64,000 bases of DNA from Lacrimispora celerecrescens (GTDB lineage Bacteria > Bacillota > Clostridia > Lachnospirales > Lachnospiraceae), in NCBI RefSeq assembly GCF_000732605.1, contig NZ_JPME01000002.1:248001-312000 (forward strand). Direction: 5' to 3'. Below the pieces are notes generated by a model. The model was given only the letters and a program-made list of their open reading frames with translations, had not been told where the DNA came from and searched no databases. The stretch's first letter is position 1. Every line of letters starts with the position of its first letter. Below are positions 43,650 to 52,703 of the stretch, one piece after another. A program made the position numbers and the translations under genes.

Positions 43650-43751
43650 ACTTTTTCTTGACTTATTCCACAAAATATGATAAAAATAGAATATATTTGT
43701 AGGATGAATATTCACCCTATAGTGTTTATTTTTTTCTGGAGGTTAAAAATA

Positions 43752-45218
43752 TTGAAACAATTATATGATGTACTTATTATCGGAGGCGGGGTTATTGGAA
43801 GCGCAATTGCCAGGGAAATGTCCAGATATCGCTTAAAAATAGGTGTTTTGGAAAAGAATCTGGATGTTTGCTGTGAGACCAGCGGACGAAATTCCGGAGT
43901 GGTCCACGGAGGATTCGCATACAACACCGATTCCCTCAAAGCAAAATTGTGTGTGGAAGGCAATAAAATCATGGGACAACTTTCCGAAGAACTGGATTTT
44001 GCTTTTCAGCGCTGCGGAAAAGTTCTGGTAGGTAATACACCGGAGGATCAGGAATCGCTGGAGCGGACCATGAAACAGGGCAAAGCCAATGGGGTAAGCG
44101 GGATGGAACTGATCGGAAAAGAACGGCTTCATGAACTGGTACCTGCTGTCATAGGGGAATTTGCCATGTATTCCGCTGAAAGCGGGATCGTAGATCCCTT
44201 CGGATATACCATTGCCCTGGCTGAGAATGCTGCGGAAAATGGTGTGGATTATTTCTTTGACAACGAGGTAACAGCCATTGAAAGAGATGCGGATTCCAAT
44301 TATGTAATCACCACATCCGCGGGAACCTTTTACAGCCGCTGGGTAGTAAACAGTGCCGGTCTTGGCTGCGGGAAGATATCGGAGCTGTTGGGGATTGGCG
44401 GATATAAGATCATAGGTTCCAAGGGAGATTACATCATTCTGGATAAAAGGACCGGTCCATTGCTTCCCATGCCGGTATACCCGGTTCCCAGCAATACCTA
44501 TATGGGGATCCATGTGACCAATACGACAGATGGCAATGTAATCGTTGGACCCAATGCGGATCTGACTGATAATTTTACATATTATGGCGTATCCCAGGAA
44601 AATATGGACTATTTAGCAAGTAGTGCCTCCGACTTATGGCCTTGTATCCATAAGAAGGACTATATCCGTAATTATTCCGGAATCCTTCCCAAATGGGTGG
44701 ATGAGAATGGCGCAATCCAGGACTTTAAAATTGAGGTGCAAGATTTAAAAGCGCCGCGTGCAATCAATCTGATAGGAATAGAATCCCCCGGTCTGACTGC
44801 GGCTGTACCAATTGCACGCTATGCGGTCGGGCTCATGGCCGAGAGGGAAAAACTAACCCTTAACTCCTCCTTTAATCCCATACGCAAAGGTGTGGTGCGG
44901 TTTGCGGAGCTTTCAAAAGAAGAACAGAATCTGAAAATTCTGGAAAATCCTGAATACGGAGAAGTGATCTGCCGGTGTGAAACGGTGACAAAGGCGGAGA
45001 TTCTCCAGGCAATCCATAATCCGCTTGGCGTAGACACCATGACCGGCATTAAGTATCGGACACGGTCCATGATGGGGCGCTGCCAGGGCGGTTACTGCCA
45101 GATGCGCATTGCACAGCTGTTGGAACAGGAACTGGGGAAAAAAGAAGATCAAATTCAATATGCCAGAAAGGGTTCTCAAATGTTCTTTGGCAAAGTAAGG
45201 CAGGAGGTGGAGTCATGA
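43752..45218 (+). CDS. GlpA-like FAD-dependent dehydrogenase with C-terminal [2Fe-2S] domain
   Basis: 488 aa from TTG 43752, 9 bases after GGAGG (43738-43742). An N-terminal FAD motif VLIIGGGVIGSAIARE is followed by the DAO/GlpA fold (RNSGVVHGGFAY, VVNSAGLGC, GIESPGLTAAVPIARYAVGL). The C-terminal BFD-like cluster-binding domain is CRCETVTKAEI with RCQGGYC, giving CxC and CxxxxC ligands. It is related to the anaerobic glycerol-3-phosphate and L-2-hydroxyglutarate dehydrogenases. It overlaps the next gene by 4 bp. In related clostridial sets this subunit oxidises a hydroxy compound and passes electrons to the second flavoprotein; the substrate here is unknown. Confidence 0.88.
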   Translation: MKQLYDVLIIGGGVIGSAIAREMSRYRLKIGVLEKNLDVCCETSGRNSGVVHGGFAYNTDSLKAKLCVEGNKIMGQLSEELDFAFQRCGKVLVGNTPEDQESLERTMKQGKANGVSGMELIGKERLHELVPAVIGEFAMYSAESGIVDPFGYTIALAENAAENGVDYFFDNEVTAIERDADSNYVITTSAGTFYSRWVVNSAGLGCGKISELLGIGGYKIIGSKGDYIILDKRTGPLLPMPVYPVPSNTYMGIHVTNTTDGNVIVGPNADLTDNFTYYGVSQENMDYLASSASDLWPCIHKKDYIRNYSGILPKWVDENGAIQDFKIEVQDLKAPRAINLIGIESPGLTAAVPIARYAVGLMAEREKLTLNSSFNPIRKGVVRFAELSKEEQNLKILENPEYGEVICRCETVTKAEILQAIHNPLGVDTMTGIKYRTRSMMGRCQGGYCQMRIAQLLEQELGKKEDQIQYARKGSQMFFGKVRQEVES

Positions 45219-46477
45219 ATGCACAATTAAAAGAGATTCAGGTGGAACAAGTGGATGTTGTCATAATAGGCGGTGGACCTGCCGGGCTGGCTGCAGCAGC
45301 AGAACTTTACCGCCGTGGAATTCATAACTTACTGGTCATTGAGCGGGAAAAGCAGCTGGGTGGCATTCTGCGTCAATGCATTCACGACGGATTCGGACTG
45401 ACCCGCTTTCAGACTGCCTTAAGCGGTCCTGAATATGCACAGCGTTTCATTGACACAATAGAAGAACTGAACATTCCTTACATAACAGATGCAACGGTGT
45501 TAGAGGTAACTCATGAAAGACAAGTGACGGCAGTTACCAGAGAAGGCATGAGAACATGGCAGGCAAAGGCAGTGATTCTGACCATGGGCTGCCGCGAGCG
45601 TACAAGGGGTGCCATTGGAATTCCGGGTGAGCGGCCTACGGGCGTATTAACTGCAGGCGTTGCTCAGGCTTATATGAATCTGTTTAATACCATGCCGGCT
45701 AAGGAAGTGGTAATACTGGGCTCTGGAGATATCGGTATGATTATGGCCCGCCGGCTTACCTTAGAAGGGGCCCATGTAAAGGCTGTATTTGAAATCCAGC
45801 CTTATCCAAGCGGACTGCCTCGGAATATCGAACAGTGTCTCAATGATTATGACATACCATTGTATTTAAGCCATGGAATAACCGCTATTCATGGAAATAC
45901 CAGACTTACCGGAGTCACTGTTTCTAAAGTAGATGAGAATTTTAAGCCGATTCCGGGAACAGAAAAGGAGTACAAATGTGATACACTCATTCTTTCCGTA
46001 GGTCTGATTCCGGAAAATGAACTATCCCTGGATGCGGGAGTTATATTAGATGAGCGGACCAGGGGAGCCCTTGTAGACGAAAATTTCCAGACTGCCGCAG
46101 AAGGGATTTTTGCTGCAGGAAACGTCCTTCATGTTCATGATCTGGTTGATTTCGTATCCATAGAGGCGGAGAGTCTGGCCGATTCTGTGGCAAAATACGT
46201 AATAGAAGGAAGTTTGAAGCCGGCTGCCATTTCAATTAATACGGATTGCAATATCGGATATACGGTACCCCAAAGAGTCAGCGGAGAAAAAGAATTCACG
46301 CTGTCCTTAAGGGTAAAAAGACCGATGAAGGACTGCCGCATTGTAGTGCGCCAGGCCGGAAAAGAAGTGGCTGTTAAAAAGATGAAAAAAGCCATACCGG
46401 CGGAAATGATCCGCTTTGTCATTTCACATGAAAAGCTGGTATCCGGCTCAGATTTGGAGGTGTGCGTAGAATGCTGA
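45215..46477 (+). CDS. NAD(P)/FAD-dependent oxidoreductase, second subunit
   Basis: 420 aa pyridine nucleotide-disulfide oxidoreductase-like flavoprotein: FAD motif VVIIGGGPAGLAAAAEL, second dinucleotide motif EVVILGSGDIGMIMARRL, and ILSVGLIPENEL and GIFAAGNVLHVHDLVDFV. A CRERTRGAIGIPGERP stretch is typical of the family paired with GlpA-like dehydrogenases and DUF1667. ATGA overlap with the first subunit, and the DUF1667 gene starts inside its last codons, so a three-subunit complex is likely. Confidence 0.88.
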   Translation: MNAQLKEIQVEQVDVVIIGGGPAGLAAAAELYRRGIHNLLVIEREKQLGGILRQCIHDGFGLTRFQTALSGPEYAQRFIDTIEELNIPYITDATVLEVTHERQVTAVTREGMRTWQAKAVILTMGCRERTRGAIGIPGERPTGVLTAGVAQAYMNLFNTMPAKEVVILGSGDIGMIMARRLTLEGAHVKAVFEIQPYPSGLPRNIEQCLNDYDIPLYLSHGITAIHGNTRLTGVTVSKVDENFKPIPGTEKEYKCDTLILSVGLIPENELSLDAGVILDERTRGALVDENFQTAAEGIFAAGNVLHVHDLVDFVSIEAESLADSVAKYVIEGSLKPAAISINTDCNIGYTVPQRVSGEKEFTLSLRVKRPMKDCRIVVRQAGKEVAVKKMKKAIPAEMIRFVISHEKLVSGSDLEVCVEC

Positions 46478-46860
46478 AGGAATTTACCTGTATTATCTGT
46501 CCAAACGGCTGCGGAATAAGCGCAGATATAGAAATAAAAGAAGGCGGAGACAGCCTGATACGTTCCATAGAAGGCGCCCTTTGTCCCAGAGGGGAGATTT
46601 ATGTAAAGCAGGAACTGATCGATCCCCGTCGTAATATTGCAACTTCAGTTCTGGTAAAAGGAGGAATTCTGCCGTTAGCCAGCGTTCGCTTGACAAAACC
46701 GATCCCAAAAGACAGAATCTTTGATGCCATGGAGGAGATTAAGAAATGCTGTCTGAAAGCACCTGTGACAGCTGGAACGGTTCTCGTGGAAAATATTCTT
46801 GGATATGATGCAGATGTGATTGTGACAAAATCTGTGCCGGCCGGCAAACTGCTGAAATAA
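46471..46860 (+). CDS. DUF1667 iron-sulfur-type small protein
   Basis: 129 aa from ATG 46471 (an in-frame GTG at 46462 has poorer Shine-Dalgarno spacing). N-terminal cysteines CIICPNGCG (CxxCxxxC) and GALCPRGE supply four probable metal or cluster ligands; the rest (RRNIATSVLVKGG, LPLASVRLTKPIP, AGTVLVENILG) is the DUF1667 domain. Third component of the oxidoreductase unit, probably an electron-transfer subunit. Its exact role is not established. Confidence 0.87.
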   Translation: MLKEFTCIICPNGCGISADIEIKEGGDSLIRSIEGALCPRGEIYVKQELIDPRRNIATSVLVKGGILPLASVRLTKPIPKDRIFDAMEEIKKCCLKAPVTAGTVLVENILGYDADVIVTKSVPAGKLLK

Positions 46861-46882
46861 TAAAAAACTGGTAATATGATAT

Positions 46883-46910
46883 AGCCGTAAAACAGTCTTG
46901 TTTTACGGCT
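46883..46910. terminator. Perfect 12-bp hairpin between convergent genes
   Basis: AGCCGTAAAACA-GTCT-TGTTTTACGGCT. No strong T tail on either side, but the place between convergent genes suggests a bidirectional terminator. Confidence 0.6.
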
Positions 46911-46941
46911 CCTTATGGTATCAAAATATGATACAAATCCT

Positions 46942-47628
46942 TTAGATGAAATAATCGGGAAATTCTTTTTTTAATATGGTCTGATCTGCCAGTGCGGTGG
47001 ATATGTGCCGGATCATGGCTTCAGAAGCCTTTTTCTTATCTTTTTCCATGATGGCTTTGCAGATAGCAGAGTGATCGCTGATGACACGGTCTGATACATT
47101 GATCTGATAACTCAGCTTTCGCTGCCTGTCAAAGTGGGGCATGATGGTCTGCATAGTATCATAGATAAAGGTCATTCCACAGATATCATAAAATTCTTTG
47201 TGGAAAGCAATATCCAGAGTCAGAAATTTCTCGAAATTCTCCCTTGGTCCATTGGAGGCATAATCTTTTTGGAGCGTTATATAATCATATAAGTTATCCA
47301 GATGCTCCTGGGTGATGAAATCACAGCTCATTTCTGCCAACGGTCCTTCAATCATTTTTCTCATAGTACATACCTGTTCCACAATATTAGAATCGATCAG
47401 AGAGATAAAAATTCCTTTTTGAGGATAGCTTTCGATCAAATGGCCATTGGTAAGAGAAAGAATGGCCTCTCTAACCGGAGTCCGGCTAATGTTTAATTCT
47501 TTTGAGATTTCTATATCAGAGATTTTTTGCCCCGGTGTGAAATCCAGGTTGATAATCTGGTCCAGAAGAAACCGAAGGGCATATTCACGTGCAGACTCTC
47601 CCGGGTTTTGGGTAAACTTTTTTGTCAT
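46942..47628 (-). CDS. GntR-family (FadR/FCD) regulator, leftward
   Basis: 228 aa from the ATG at 47628, 7 bases after AAAGGAG; an in-frame ATG at 47676 lacks a ribosome site. Winged helix KISDIEISKELNISRTPVREAIL with YPQKGIFIS wing, then an FCD domain (LDIAFHKEFYDICG, ISDHSAICKAIMEKD). Divergent to the Liv-type transporter operon and convergent to the oxidoreductase triple, so it most likely controls one or both. Distinct from the GntR regulator at 42.9 kb. Confidence 0.88.
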   Translation of the reverse strand: MTKKFTQNPGESAREYALRFLLDQIINLDFTPGQKISDIEISKELNISRTPVREAILSLTNGHLIESYPQKGIFISLIDSNIVEQVCTMRKMIEGPLAEMSCDFITQEHLDNLYDYITLQKDYASNGPRENFEKFLTLDIAFHKEFYDICGMTFIYDTMQTIMPHFDRQRKLSYQINVSDRVISDHSAICKAIMEKDKKKASEAMIRHISTALADQTILKKEFPDYFI

Positions 47629-48017
47629 TTCAGCGCTCCTTTGCGTTATAGCTATGTCACGGAAAGATTCGGACATGGATATTTTAAATTGAAATCAATA
47701 TATTACTTTCAAGAAAAATTAGCACAATAGATACAGTATACGGTACAAGTAATGTTTTTTCCATGGATGAAAATAATAAATATAAATAAAAAAAATATAC
47801 TATAATCACATGGAAAATGATTATTATCGTCAAAGTGCACAAGAAACAGAGGTTTTAAATAGATAAAAGAAACAAAATCCTTGTTAAAAAAATATTTATT
47901 ATTGCTTTTCAAACGCTGCTATAGTATACTAACGCCATGAAAATATATTACTACTGAATTAATATATTTCTAAAACAATTCAATCGAATTCATAATTCGT
48001 AAGAGGAGGATTACAAC
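47629..48017. promoter_or_regulatory. Divergent regulatory region with Liv operon promoter
   Basis: AT-rich gap between the leftward GntR gene and the Liv-type operon. Rightward promoter: -35 TTGCTT (47902-47907), 17-bp spacer, -10 TATACT (47925-47930). A GTATAC-centred element at 47731-47742 resembles FadR-subfamily half sites and is a candidate operator. No gene is seen here. Confidence 0.5.
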
Positions 48018-49226
48018 ATGAGAAGGATGAAAAAAGTTTTATGCATGGCAATGGCAGTTGGTATGACTGTCACATCTCTGGCCGGCTGCGGCAGCAGTAC
48101 ATCAGGTGCGAAAGCTCAGGCTTCCGGGGAAACTCAGGCAGGTGCCAAGTCGACTGCTACCGGAGCTCCGATCAAAGTAGGAGTATCCAACATGGTAACA
48201 GGCCCTATGGCAGCAGGCGGACTTCGTATGAAGCAGGCAGTGACTATGGCATTTGAAGAAATCAATGCCAAAGGAGGCGTGCTGGGTGGAAGACCTTTGG
48301 AGATGGTTCTGGTTGATGACACAGGAACTCCTACAGGTGCGGTAAATGCAGTCAATAAGATCCTGGGCGAGAATGTTTCTGTGGCAATTGGTCCTCATAC
48401 TTCTCCAATGGCATCTGCAACTCAGGAATTATATCGGAAGGCAGGCGTTCCTTTCATCAGCGCTGCCACATCACCAAAGCTTTTAGAAGCACAGAATCCA
48501 TACTTTTTCCGTATATCCGTTTCCGATGGAGCTGTAGGACCAGCTATGGTAGAGTTTGCCAAGGACCAGTTTGGTGCTGCAAAGGTTGGAGCTCTCTATG
48601 ATACAGATGATTACGGTGTAGCGGCTGACAATGCTACAAAAGTGTATTGCGAACAGAATGGCATTGAATATTACTCAGAAGGCTTTACATCAGGCGATAA
48701 GGACTTGACTTCACAGCTTTCCAAGATAAAAGGCTGGGGACCTGATGTTATCTTCGACTTTTCCCATGACGCAGAGGCTGCTTTGATTGTTCGTCAGCTG
48801 GACGAGCTTGGCATGGGAGATCTTCCTCATGTAGGACCTAACGCTCTGGCACAGTCTCAGACCTATGATTTATGTGATGCAAAACAGCTGGAAGGTACCT
48901 ATGCATCTACGGATTTCTATGCTGACCAGACCAATGAGACCATGAAGAAATTCTTAGATGATTTTAAGGCACGCTGGGGAGCTGATGTGGAACGTTATGC
49001 AGCTATGTATTATACTGCTGCTTACTTAACCGCTGATGCCATTGAACGTGCTGGCTCCGATAAACCGGAAGATATTCGCAAGGCTCTTTCTGAAACAAAA
49101 GACTTTAATGCAGTATTCGGTAAACTTAATTGCTCTGAGCAGGGCGAGATGAACCGGAACCTTTATATTCTGGAGTTTGACGGAGAAAAGAATATGTCTG
49201 TGTCCAAGCAGGTATCCTTAGACTGA
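48018..49226 (+). CDS. Branched-chain amino acid-type ABC substrate-binding lipoprotein
   Basis: 402 aa LivJ-family binding protein. Signal peptide with lipobox SLAGC, then the periplasmic-binding fold type I: VGVSNMVTGPMAAGGLRMKQAVTMAFEEIN, LVDDTGTPTGAVNAVNK, GPHTSPMASATQELY and a later ADAIERAGSDKPEDIRKAL. It binds the substrate for the LivHMGF-like importer that follows. Many members of this class transport sugars acids, amides or polyols rather than Leu/Ile/Val, and the neighbouring dehydrogenases favour that here. Confidence 0.9.
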   Translation: MRRMKKVLCMAMAVGMTVTSLAGCGSSTSGAKAQASGETQAGAKSTATGAPIKVGVSNMVTGPMAAGGLRMKQAVTMAFEEINAKGGVLGGRPLEMVLVDDTGTPTGAVNAVNKILGENVSVAIGPHTSPMASATQELYRKAGVPFISAATSPKLLEAQNPYFFRISVSDGAVGPAMVEFAKDQFGAAKVGALYDTDDYGVAADNATKVYCEQNGIEYYSEGFTSGDKDLTSQLSKIKGWGPDVIFDFSHDAEAALIVRQLDELGMGDLPHVGPNALAQSQTYDLCDAKQLEGTYASTDFYADQTNETMKKFLDDFKARWGADVERYAAMYYTAAYLTADAIERAGSDKPEDIRKALSETKDFNAVFGKLNCSEQGEMNRNLYILEFDGEKNMSVSKQVSLD

Positions 49227-49246
49227 TTATAAAAAGGGAATGAACG

Positions 49247-49278
49247 GCACCCGGCGGCTTAAAACAGCTGCCGGGTGC
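49247..49278 (+). other. Hairpin between binding-protein and permease genes
   Basis: 13-bp stem GCACCCGGCGGCT / AGCTGCCGGGTGC (one G-U) with a 6-base loop and no T tail. Such structures often protect the 3' end of the binding-protein mRNA and raise its level over the permeases. Confidence 0.7.
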
Positions 49279-49300
49279 AAATAACGAGGAGGTACTACAT

Positions 49301-50167
49301 ATGCAGGTATTCGTACAGCTGCTCATTACCGGGATTGCCATGGGTTTTATCTATGCTCTGGTAGGTATTGAGTACACTCTTATCTGGAATGCAACAGGAT
49401 TACTTAATTTCAGCCATGATAAGTTCATCTTATTTGGAGCTTATATGTTTGCCGGTACCTATGTGTTAGGTCTTGGGCTTCCGCCGGTATTGGCAATTCT
49501 TTTTGCTGTCCTTACCATGTTTTTATTTGGAATTGTCAGCGCATTTGTGATTTTTAACCCGCTCAGCAAGCTTTCCACCAATTTATTCGCGGTTATCGGA
49601 ACGGTTATCCTTGGCAGAATCATGATAGAGTCGGTTCGTCTGATCTGGGGTCCCCTTCCCTTTACACTGGATAATTTCTTGAGAGGATCCATTCACTTTG
49701 GTTCTGTGGTAGTCTCAAAAGCTCATTTGGTGATTATTGTGGTATGTTCCCTGATTACTGCAGGCCTCCAGGTTTTCTTTAAAACAACCAAGACAGGAAA
49801 AGCCATGCGCTGTGTATCGGAAAATAAAACGGCGGCCTCCTTAATGGGAATCAATGTTCCCATGAACATCGCTTTTACCATTGGTTTATCAGCGATTGTC
49901 TGCGCCACCATCGGAATCCTGGTCATTCCTATCTTCAATGTGGAACTTCAAATGTCATCCATGATCGGTTTAAAAGGATTTGCATCCGGTGTCATCGGTG
50001 GTTTTGGCTACCTTCCCGGGGCGATAGTGGGCGGTATTCTTCTGGGAGTGGTTGAAATTTTTGGAAGTATGCTGATCCCATCTGTTTATAAAGATTGTCT
50101 GTCATTTGTACTGTTAATCATTTTCTTGTTGGTCAGACCGTCAGGAATTTTGGGAAATAAGAGATAA
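49301..50167 (+). CDS. livH: ABC permease, LivH type
   Basis: 288 aa, about 8 membrane segments. LivH pattern: LLITGIAMGFIYALVGIEYTLIW, GLLNFSHDKFILFGAYMF, KTGKAMRCVSENKTAASLMGI and GLKGFASGVIGGFGYLPGAIVGGILLG. It forms the membrane channel with the LivM-type permease that begins 15 bases later. Confidence 0.92.
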   Translation: MQVFVQLLITGIAMGFIYALVGIEYTLIWNATGLLNFSHDKFILFGAYMFAGTYVLGLGLPPVLAILFAVLTMFLFGIVSAFVIFNPLSKLSTNLFAVIGTVILGRIMIESVRLIWGPLPFTLDNFLRGSIHFGSVVVSKAHLVIIVVCSLITAGLQVFFKTTKTGKAMRCVSENKTAASLMGINVPMNIAFTIGLSAIVCATIGILVIPIFNVELQMSSMIGLKGFASGVIGGFGYLPGAIVGGILLGVVEIFGSMLIPSVYKDCLSFVLLIIFLLVRPSGILGNKR

Positions 50168-50182
50168 GCGAGGAGGAAGGCA

Positions 50183-51154
50183 ATGAAAGTAAACAAAACA
50201 TCGGCATTAATTGCAGTGGCAGCCATTGCTCTGGCAGCGATCCTACCTATGTTTATTTCCAATAATTATCATCTGAATCTGATGATCCAGGTGTTAATTA
50301 ATATCATCATAGTAGTGGGTCTTAATTTCATAACCGGTCTTACCGGTCAGATGAATCTGGGAACTGCCGGTATTTTCTCTATGGGGGCATATACGTCTTC
50401 CCTGCTGGCCACAAGACTTGGGATCAATCCATGGATTTGCTTAATCGCTGCCGTGGGCATGGGATTTTTAATAGGAATGGGTCTTGGCTATCCTTCCTTA
50501 AGGGTATCCGGAGTATATCTGGCCCTTACTACCATTGGTTTTTCTGAAATCGTCCGTATTCTGATGACGAATTTGACAGGTTTAACAGGAGGAGCATTGG
50601 GTGTAACGGGAATTCCCCCATTTTCTATCCTGGGTCATAAGTTCCAGACAAATAAAGAAATTTACTATCTCTATCTGGTCATAGCGATCATTCTTATCTT
50701 TAATGCATACCGGATTGTTAATTCCAAATGGGGACGGGCTTTCCTGGCAGTTAAGGATAATCCGGATGCGGTGGAAGCAGGAGGAATCAACATTGCGTCC
50801 ATTAAGATTTTGGCATTTACCCTTGCGGCCGTTTATGCAACCGTGGCAGGAAGCCTTTATGCCCATTACGTTGGATTCATCAATCCAAGTGCATATAACC
50901 TGGAGTATTCCATTAACTACGTTGTTATGCTGGTTATCGGAGGAATCGGTTCTGTACCCGGTAATGTCCTGGGAGCGATTCTGGTGACTCTGGTGCCGGA
51001 ATTATTAAGGTTCATGGAAAATTACTACTGGCTGGTATTTTCAATCATCACTCTGCTTTTTGTCATCTTCTTGCCAAACGGGATGGTTTCTCTGTTTAAA
51101 GGAAAGAAAAGGGAAGAAAAAGCAGGGAAAGGAGCACAGGCAAATGGCAGATAA
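50183..51154 (+). CDS. livM: ABC permease, LivM type
   Basis: 323 aa, about 9 membrane segments with the LivM signatures NFITGLTGQMNLGTAGIFSMGAY, YPSLRVSGVYLALTTIGFSEI, FLAVKDNPDAVEAGGIN and VVMLVIGGIGSVPGNVLGA. The basic C-terminal tail overlaps the ATPase start by 11 bp. Confidence 0.92.
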   Translation: MKVNKTSALIAVAAIALAAILPMFISNNYHLNLMIQVLINIIIVVGLNFITGLTGQMNLGTAGIFSMGAYTSSLLATRLGINPWICLIAAVGMGFLIGMGLGYPSLRVSGVYLALTTIGFSEIVRILMTNLTGLTGGALGVTGIPPFSILGHKFQTNKEIYYLYLVIAIILIFNAYRIVNSKWGRAFLAVKDNPDAVEAGGINIASIKILAFTLAAVYATVAGSLYAHYVGFINPSAYNLEYSINYVVMLVIGGIGSVPGNVLGAILVTLVPELLRFMENYYWLVFSIITLLFVIFLPNGMVSLFKGKKREEKAGKGAQANGR

Positions 51155-51959
51155 CAGAGAAGGAAAATCCATTTTAACCCTAAACCATGTAACAAAACGC
51201 TTTTCCGGTTTGGTTGCGGTAAATGATCTGTCTTTGGATATGAAGGAACGCACCATTCATGCTTTGATCGGGCCAAATGGAGCAGGTAAGTCAACTGCGA
51301 TCAATATGATCACCGGCCTTCTGCCGTTAACAGAGGGCGAGATCTACCATGAGGATACGAAAATAAGTGGTATGAATGCCCATCAGATTGCCAGAACCAG
51401 CTGCAGCCGTACCTTCCAGAATTTAAAATTATATCGTTCCATGACAGTAAAAGAAAACTTAATGATGGGAAATATGACAGACCGGAAGCAGGGCTTTGTG
51501 CCTTTTCTGTTTGATATTAAGAACGCAAACAAAGAAGAGAAGCTGATGAATGAAAAGGCAGATCAGATCCTGGAGTTTATGGGATTAAAGGATCTGGCGG
51601 GTGAGTATCCGGCCAACATGCCTTACGGGAAACAGAAACTTACGGAGCTTGCCAGGTCTCTTATGTCAGATCCAAGACTTCTGTTTTTAGATGAACCGGC
51701 CGCAGGGCTTAATCCATCTGAGCGTGTGGAATTTGTAAATATTATGCTGAAGGTATTTGATTCCGGCATTGACATTTTCCTCATTGAGCACAATATGGAT
51801 GTCATCATGAATATCAGCAATTATATTACCGTTATTAACTTCGGAGCTAAAATTGCTGAAAGCACACCGGAAGAAATACAGCAGGATCCGGTGGTAATAA
51901 AGGCGTATTTAGGCGACCGGTATAAACAGAATATGGCAAGGGGGGCTTCAAATGCTTAA
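51144..51959 (+). CDS. livG: ABC ATPase, LivG type
   Basis: 271 aa from ATG 51144 behind AAAGGAG. Walker A GPNGAGKS, the LivG-specific FQNLKLYRSMTVKENLMMG Q-loop region, the degenerate signature MPYGKQKLTELARSLM, Walker B LLFLDEPAAGLNP and H-loop LIEHNMDV. Partner of the LivF-type ATPase, whose start overlaps it by 8 bp. Confidence 0.93.
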   Translation: MADNREGKSILTLNHVTKRFSGLVAVNDLSLDMKERTIHALIGPNGAGKSTAINMITGLLPLTEGEIYHEDTKISGMNAHQIARTSCSRTFQNLKLYRSMTVKENLMMGNMTDRKQGFVPFLFDIKNANKEEKLMNEKADQILEFMGLKDLAGEYPANMPYGKQKLTELARSLMSDPRLLFLDEPAAGLNPSERVEFVNIMLKVFDSGIDIFLIEHNMDVIMNISNYITVINFGAKIAESTPEEIQQDPVVIKAYLGDRYKQNMARGASNA

Positions 51960-52662
51960 GGTAAATGGCATTGACGTATATTATGGCAAAGTTCAGGCTC
52001 TGTTTGACGTATCCATTGAAGTGGGAGACCGGGAAATTGTATCCATCATCGGAGCAAACGGAGCAGGAAAGACTACTCTCATGAAGTCCATCATGGGAAT
52101 CAATAAACCGAAAAACGGTACGATCGAATACAACGGCCAGGTTATAAGCGGTCTCCCTCCACATAAGGTGGTAAGTAAAAAAATTGTTTATATTCCCGAA
52201 GGCCGTGAAATTTTCCCCAATATGACGGTTCAGGAAAATCTGGAAATGGGCGCCTATTCGGTAAAGCTATCAAAGGCAGAAATGGAGCGTCATCTGGAAG
52301 AACAGTATGAAATTTTCCCACGATTAAAGGAACGGGCAAAACAAAAAGCCGGCTCCATGTCAGGAGGGGAACAGCAGATGTTAGCCATAGCAAGAGGACT
52401 GATGTCCGATCCAGAGCTTTTGATGCTTGATGAGCCAAGTCTTGGCCTTGCACCAGTCATTGTTGATGATATGTTTGATGTAATTGTCCGCGTAAATAAG
52501 GTAAGAAATATTCCGATTGCTATCGTGGAGCAGAATGCATTTATGGCCATGTCCATATCTGACAGAACCTATGTATTGGAAGTGGGTAACCTTGTTACCC
52601 ATGGAGAAAGCAAAACACTGATGGATTCTGATGAAATTAAAAAAGCTTATCTGGGAGGCTGA
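51952..52662 (+). CDS. livF: ABC ATPase, LivF type
   Basis: 236 aa. Walker A GANGAGKT, IPEGREIFPNMTVQENLEMGAY, signature MSGGEQQMLAIARGLM, Walker B LLMLDEPSLGLAP and H-loop VEQNAFMA. Completes the five-gene importer; an alcohol dehydrogenase follows after 41 bases in the same orientation. Confidence 0.93.
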   Translation: MLKVNGIDVYYGKVQALFDVSIEVGDREIVSIIGANGAGKTTLMKSIMGINKPKNGTIEYNGQVISGLPPHKVVSKKIVYIPEGREIFPNMTVQENLEMGAYSVKLSKAEMERHLEEQYEIFPRLKERAKQKAGSMSGGEQQMLAIARGLMSDPELLMLDEPSLGLAPVIVDDMFDVIVRVNKVRNIPIAIVEQNAFMAMSISDRTYVLEVGNLVTHGESKTLMDSDEIKKAYLGG

Positions 52663-52703
52663 CGGCCTCCCACTGTTGACATAATTTATGGAGGTAAAAG
52701 AAA

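Noticed and set aside
46621-46856. Minus-strand open frames across the DUF1667 and oxidoreductase genes
   Set aside because: They are shadows of the plus-strand genes, which have conserved motifs and coupled starts.
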